Origin: Thermoplasmata archaeon
Lineage (GTDB): Archaea > Thermoplasmatota > Thermoplasmata > UBA10834
Reading direction: 5' to 3'
DNA length: 6,567 bases
NCBI GenBank assembly: GCA_013329135.1
Contig: DUKU01000103.1
Location: forward strand, 786 to 7,352
A model generated the notes under the pieces. That model did no database searches, was not told where the DNA came from, and worked only from the letters and a program-made list of their open reading frames with translations. Both the position numbers and the translations under genes were made by a program. Below are positions 5,659-6,567 of this stretch, in pieces. Numbering within the stretch: the stretch's first letter is position 1; every line of letters starts with the position of its first letter.

Positions 5659-6567
5659 TCACCGGGCGCGCCGAGACTTGCGGACCGCCGACCCGCTCTC
5701 GCCTTGGGTCGCGAATATGTGCATGACCGTGATGACGCTCTTCTCGAAGTCGCGCATTCCCTTCACGACGGCGAACTCGTTCGGCGCGTGAGCGTTGCTG
5801 CCGAACCCGAGGCCGACACCCCCCCAGGGGATGCCCAGCACCTGGTCGAACAGATAGAACGGGGCCGAGCCGGCCATCATCGGCCACACCTCCGGCTCCT
5901 TGCCGTGGTACCTCATCGCCTCGACGCAGGCCTTGGAGATGGTCTCGCGGGGCGACACCTTCGACCACGGGTAGTCCTCGTAGTTCCGCATCCTGATGTC
6001 GGTGAACCCCCTCCTGCGGAGGTGCGCCATGACCTTCTTCCTCGTCCCCTCTATGGTCATGTCGGGCACGGTCCTGATATCGATCTTCGCCATCGCGCTC
6101 TTGGGGATGACGGTCTTCGTGCCCTGGTCGGTGTACCCGGATATGAGCCCGTCGATGTTCAGCGTGGGTTCGAAGAGATACTTCGTGATCATCTCCTCTT
6201 TCGTCCCCTCGCCCTTGAACCTCGCGACTCCTATGTCGTCGAGGAAGGTCTCGGAGTCGAACCCGGGCGCCACGTTCCTGATCAGCTCCCGGTCGTCCTC
6301 GTCCGGCTCCCTGACATCGTCCCAGAGCCCGTCGACCGTGGGCCGCTGGTCCGCGTCCACCAGGGTCGAGAGGGCCTGGACGAGCCTCCATGCGGGGTTG
6401 TGGACCCACGACGCCTCGCCGCTGTGCACCTCTCCCTTCATCGGACCGCCCGTGTCGGGGTTCCCCTCCGCGATGAGGTCGAAGTACACGACCCCCTTGA
6501 GCCCGAGCGAGATCACAGGCACGCCCTCGGAGTTCTCGCTGTAGTCGAACCCGAACGCGACATCGGC
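5659..6567 (-). CDS. M20-family metallopeptidase (dipeptidase/ArgE/DapE type), C-terminal 302 residues
   Basis: The frame is open from the window edge to the stop at 5659-5661; a GTG at 6522 is internal to it, so the true start lies outside. Fragment residues 16-33 (VPVISLGLKGVVYFDLI) and H48 in GEVHSGE match the start of the M20 lid domain, where this histidine reaches the partner active site. N56-P57 then corresponds to the conserved NP. Residues 137-155 (NIDGLISGYTDQGTKTVIP) and the following KIDIRTVPD are the hallmark of M20 dipeptidases. H260 and E264 in HAPNE carry the last zinc-ligand histidine. The first metal ligands (HxD, bridging Asp, catalytic Glu pair) should lie in the missing N-terminal part. 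The protein ends with a basic tail (RKSRRAR). It is expected to be a cytoplasmic zinc-dependent hydrolase of dipeptides or acylated amino acids. Its position beside a peptide-type uptake operon suggests use of imported peptides, but the operon has its own promoter. Exact substrate is unknown. Confidence 0.9.
   Translation of the reverse strand, partial: ADVAFGFDYSENSEGVPVISLGLKGVVYFDLIAEGNPDTGGPMKGEVHSGEASWVHNPAWRLVQALSTLVDADQRPTVDGLWDDVREPDEDDRELIRNVAPGFDSETFLDDIGVARFKGEGTKEEMITKYLFEPTLNIDGLISGYTDQGTKTVIPKSAMAKIDIRTVPDMTIEGTRKKVMAHLRRRGFTDIRMRNYEDYPWSKVSPRETISKACVEAMRYHGKEPEVWPMMAGSAPFYLFDQVLGIPWGGVGLGFGSNAHAPNEFAVVKGMRDFEKSVITVMHIFATQGESGSAVRKSRRAR

Noticed and set aside
5654..6409. Minus-strand frame overlapping the M20 peptidase, and a plus-strand frame at 5996-6544
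   Set aside because: The M20 frame has conserved motifs throughout; these two are out-of-frame shadows with arginine-rich or serine-rich composition.

Overview
The window most likely comes from an archaeon, probably a GC-rich, uncultivated member of the Thermoplasmatota or another euryarchaeal lineage. The signs seen are a clean archaeal TATA box (TTTATATA) before the main transcription unit, GGTG-type ribosome binding sites, frequent AGG, AGA and ATA codons, and a secreted binding protein carried on a PKD-domain stalk with a C-terminal membrane anchor instead of a lipobox. The phylum is inferred from style, not from a marker gene.

All recognisable genes lie on the minus strand, so the window is best read from high to low coordinates. 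At 6567-5659 is the C-terminal 302 residues of an M20-family metallopeptidase, cut by the window edge. Next is an intergenic region of about 315 bp (5344-5658). It holds a small 3' hairpin behind the peptidase, two 11-bp direct repeats, an 8-bp palindrome, the TATA box and a leader with a perfect inverted repeat. This region launches a peptide-type ABC uptake operon. First comes a very large substrate-binding protein (5343-1408, about 1311 residues: signal peptide, SBP_bac_5 domain, six PKD-like domains, transmembrane anchor, short tail). After a 137-bp spacer with two short tandem duplications comes a DppB/OppB-type permease (1270-290, TTG start). Ten bases further is the first 93 codons of a DppC/OppC-type permease (279 to beyond position 1). 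The ATPase genes would be expected beyond position 1.

Functional picture (inference from families): the anchored protein captures oligopeptides or a related solute outside the cell and hands it to the DppB/DppC channel. The neighbouring M20 peptidase could hydrolyse imported di- or oligopeptides in the cytoplasm. It has its own upstream context and is probably not in the same transcript, because the operon has its own promoter.

I see no defence system, mobile element, CRISPR array, tRNA or rRNA. The unusual content is the architecture of the binding protein and the compact repeats in the two regulatory spacers. I do not see a wholly undescribed system.
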